From: DHVE2 group archaeon
GTDB lineage: Archaea > Thermoplasmatota > Thermoplasmata > Thermoplasmatales > Aciduliprofundaceae
DNA: 7,880 nucleotides
Assembly: GCA_015522955.1 (NCBI GenBank)
Contig: WALG01000103.1
Coordinates: forward strand, 1 to 7,880
Reading direction: 5' to 3'
The notes beneath the pieces are model-generated. The model made no database searches and was not told the origin of the DNA. It saw nothing but the letters and a program-made list of their open reading frames with translations. The position numbers and the translations under genes are program-made. This document shows, one piece after another, positions 6,901 to 7,880 of the stretch; positions within the stretch are counted from its first letter, which is position 1; every line of letters starts with the position of its first letter.

Positions 6901-7860
6901 TCTCTTCAGCATCAGGGCCTCTTCGTACTCCTCATCTATTTCTAGGGCCCGGTTAATGGCCTCTAGAGATTCTCGAAATCTTCCTAGAGAGAAAAGGGAG
7001 GAAGCAATGAGATACCATGCCCTTTTGTCCTTAGGCTCGATTTTTACCGCTTCTTGGAAACATTTTAGAGACTCCTCATACTCCCCCCTTTTCTTGTGTA
7101 TTATACCCAGATTTATCCAGGAAGGCTTATCATTCGGATCAATGCGTAAAGCCTCCTTAAACGCTTTTATTGCCTCTTCTACTCTCTCCATCTTTGTATA
7201 GGCAGCACCAAGATAAACCCACGCTTCCTGCCTATTGCGGTCTATTTCAACCACGCTTTTCATGGTCTTTATGCATCCATCATAACTGCTTATCTTGTAA
7301 AGTTGTACACCTTTCTTAAAAAGAACATCCACGTCCCCCGGCCTGTATTCCAGATACTTGTCAAAATATTTCAGTTCCTCGGGGTACATATTTATCAGTT
7401 TTCTGTATATTTCAAGAGCCTCATCCACATCTCCTTTCAGTTCGTAGATTTCGGCTTTCATTTCCCAAGCCTCTTTGCTTTGGCGGTCGATATTTATGGC
7501 TTTATCAGCCATTACTAGCGCATCTTGGAATTTTTTTTGCAGAGCCAGCAGAAACGCATAATTGGTGTATGCAAGAATATTCTCCCTATCCAATTTTATA
7601 CCTATTTCATAAGATTCCTTGGCCATTTCCAAATTTCCAGATTGTTGAAGTTTAATACCATAATTTACTAACAGTTTGGAGAACTCAGGTGCCAGATCAT
7701 GAACAATGGAGAGATTCTCCTTTATATAATTCAAACCTTCTCTCAGAATCTGCGCACCTTCTGGGTTTTTGCGTTCTACCAGTTTCTCTCCCTTTTCGTA
7801 GATACGATTGCTCTTTTTGAGCACCTTAGCCTCTTTATTAAATAGTGAACCAAACCCCAT
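3961..7860 (-). CDS. giant tetratricopeptide-repeat protein (1299 residues)
   Basis: I recognise the fold but not a named gene. Residues 1-56 are basic and helical. From about 57 to 1102 the protein is a nearly continuous array of some 30 TPR units of 34 residues, with the usual W/Y-x2-L/K-G, Y, A and P (IDP or IEP) positions. Residues 1103-1259 are helical and hold three helix-turn-helix-like segments. The last 40 residues are highly charged and Glu/Lys-rich. There is no signal peptide or membrane helix, so it should be cytoplasmic. TPR arrays bind proteins, so this is probably a scaffold. The start is the ATG at 7860, set by GGTGA five bases upstream; a GTG at 7872 is in frame but overlaps that site. 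The stop overlaps the protease start by 4 nt, suggesting shared expression and perhaps a shared process. No frameshift is visible. Confidence 0.93.
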   Translation of the reverse strand: MGFGSLFNKEAKVLKKSNRIYEKGEKLVERKNPEGAQILREGLNYIKENLSIVHDLAPEFSKLLVNYGIKLQQSGNLEMAKESYEIGIKLDRENILAYTNYAFLLALQKKFQDALVMADKAINIDRQSKEAWEMKAEIYELKGDVDEALEIYRKLINMYPEELKYFDKYLEYRPGDVDVLFKKGVQLYKISSYDGCIKTMKSVVEIDRNRQEAWVYLGAAYTKMERVEEAIKAFKEALRIDPNDKPSWINLGIIHKKRGEYEESLKCFQEAVKIEPKDKRAWYLIASSLFSLGRFRESLEAINRALEIDEEYEEALMLKRELVKKLDLPDEMIPVAKVLLELGHKDIDLLLDLAEAYFERKDYENALKITQEILANRPNHIPTLNLQKEIMKIHKKWDKVIEICEEILKIDPKNIQALMDETYAYRSLGKLASALNFLIRATQIEPKNLEIWIERKEVAKALNKPQEIITAATEILSMKEDFQTYVDLARAYYTISRYDEARKILKKGLTIKEDDPEAWNLMGMIHYKLKDFENARICFEKATKLNSEIKKYWSNLAWTTEKLEKYQEAIEYFDHALKIDPQDMRLWYEKGLCLEKIGRAEEALACFEGALKIEPTFAKALFKKGDILISLGDLNNALKAFNLLLDREPSNHRALYKRAIIRERRKELEAALKDIENALKYERREEYLNLKKKICAEMGNVDCVLRTSEEILNMNKKNVSAWRDLAQAYLKKGKVDTAITKYRESLMILPDNTLLLYELKDILFKHERWKECVDIAKKILALEPSDYRNLLDLAKALMKLEKYNEAKDYLIRSLEINRNPEALELLGDTYFTLGKYESAVENYRDSLNLEPRDRVYYKLAKAYNALGRIEEALRSLRDALKIKKRGEYYLLGSKLYLKKGSLSSAMKYAREAFTLNDSTETRMHLAKILFDLKKYEDVISLLKIPAKEGNIDALLLLGLTLENTHRYEEAIEIYKKVTDKDKKNLNAWGGLGRCYLALERFKNAAEAYERAHLIDPDDKEICRSLSFIYERMEKYQDALSYIECALVLDPKDKFLWNSKGLLLMKIKKYKEALDSFDRSLNIDPEFAPALEGKRDCERILEEIEIEKYAKMVLMHEYKTGKRVTKKVAFQKLNIPLSYVNKVFAYIKSDVPVDINSMKSEDTERLEKLSLKLAKELQKIENINLPEVVAITSLDVKDAKILLSYIYNCVQGDVKTMPDDYIERLLRRALNLDLKDYSVLNLMMNLNVGVCTARRLQYFLKELEEESTEMSPKEEVIEEKSEKDETKGEKEENMEEDAFL
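3975..3982 (-). promoter_or_regulatory. Shine-Dalgarno site for the protease gene, inside the TPR gene
   Basis: The minus strand reads GGAGGAGG, 10 nt before the protease ATG. It is embedded in the codons for the acidic C-terminus (MEEDAFL) of the TPR protein. With the ATGA stop/start overlap at 3961-3964, it supports re-initiation on one mRNA. Confidence 0.6.
4084..4554 (-). other. C-terminal helical domain with three HTH-like segments
   Basis: This codes for residues 1103-1259. Three segments share the pattern L-[ND]-[IV] followed by a helix ending in aromatic/Ile-Leu: LNIPLSYVNKVFAYIK (1132-1147), LDVKDAKILLSYIY (1193-1206) and LNVGVCTARRLQYFLK (1245-1260). Spacing between them is 61 and 52 residues, and each is preceded by a charged amphipathic helix. 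This could be three copies of a small HTH or winged-helix-like unit. The call rests on pattern only, with no known family assigned. Confidence 0.4.
4555..7692 (-). other. TPR solenoid coding region, about 30 units
   Basis: This codes for residues about 57-1102 of the large protein. Most units are 34 residues and follow the TPR consensus; unit ends such as ALKIDPQ, ALRIDPN and AVKIEPK recur. Irregularities include a half-unit near residues 161-175 that shifts the phase, a weak unit near the Lys-Leu-Asp-Leu-Pro stretch (about 324-340), and shortened units in the C-terminal third. Unit sequences are diverged from each other, so this looks like an old array rather than a recent DNA tandem expansion. 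Confidence 0.85.
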
Positions 7861-7865
7861 GTCAC

Positions 7866-7870
7866 TCACC
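7866..7870 (-). promoter_or_regulatory. Shine-Dalgarno site deciding the TPR-gene start
   Basis: The minus strand reads GGTGA, five bases before the ATG at 7860, a good match to the archaeal anti-Shine-Dalgarno. It shares a base with the in-frame GTG at 7872 and contains a TGA (7868-7866). Another TGA lies at 7864-7862. A gene further upstream could end here and overlap or abut this one, but too little sequence remains to tell. Confidence 0.6.
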
Positions 7871-7880
7871 ACAATGAGAG

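Noticed and set aside
341..7518. Plus-strand open frames of 60-100 codons lying opposite aspS, gcvT, the protease gene and the TPR gene (for example 341-595, 3093-3404, 4463-4741 and 6136-6435)
   Set aside because: They are antisense to genes with clear family motifs, lack promoters or ribosome sites that I can see, and translate to compositions with no recognisable domain.
4555..7692. DNA-level tandem repeat or recent duplication in the TPR region
   Set aside because: The repeat is visible in the protein consensus, but I saw no long identical DNA stretches between units, so it is an old diverged array.
1..7880. CRISPR array, insertion sequence, tRNA gene or integrase
   Set aside because: I saw no regularly spaced direct repeats, terminal inverted repeats with a transposase, or cloverleaf-type sequences on either strand.

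Overview
The window looks like ordinary chromosome from a euryarchaeon, possibly a member of the Thermoplasmata such as the Aciduliprofundum/DHVE2 group; that placement is from impression, not from a search. The archaeal evidence is an archaeal/eukaryotic-type aspartyl-tRNA synthetase, TATA-like boxes about 25 nt upstream of two start codons (the pattern of leaderless archaeal transcripts), and Shine-Dalgarno sites of the GAGGTG/GGTGA kind. The DNA is moderately AT-rich. I see no tRNA, rRNA, CRISPR array, insertion sequence or integrase, and no stretch above 300 bases lacks a gene.

Layout. The left edge carries the last 44 codons of a plus-strand zinc-ribbon protein. Its stop overlaps, tail to tail, the stop of aspS (minus strand, 134-1420). 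aspS and pdxT (plus strand, 1518-2093) diverge from a 97-nt spacer that holds a candidate TATA box for each. pdxT converges on gcvT (minus, 2130-3242) across a 36-nt spacer with a minus-strand T-run and a small hairpin. Upstream of gcvT on the same strand lie a compact site-2-type membrane metalloprotease (3347-3964) and a very large TPR protein of 1299 residues (3961-7860). These last two overlap by ATGA.

Function. aspS serves translation, pdxT supplies ammonia for pyridoxal phosphate synthesis, and gcvT is the folate-dependent subunit of the glycine cleavage system, whose P-protein partner uses PLP. The least explained part is the TPR-protein/site-2-protease pair. A solenoid of about 30 TPR units, ending in three helix-turn-helix-like segments and a charged tail, is translationally coupled to a minimal intramembrane protease with no recognition domain of its own. 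A role for the TPR protein as adaptor or regulator of the protease is inference.

The other unexplained signal is a 19-nt element (CCNTTATTTCCACTGGAAA, 18 of 19 positions identical) found twice. Each copy lies about 20 nt past a stop codon and has the same orientation relative to the gene that ends there.
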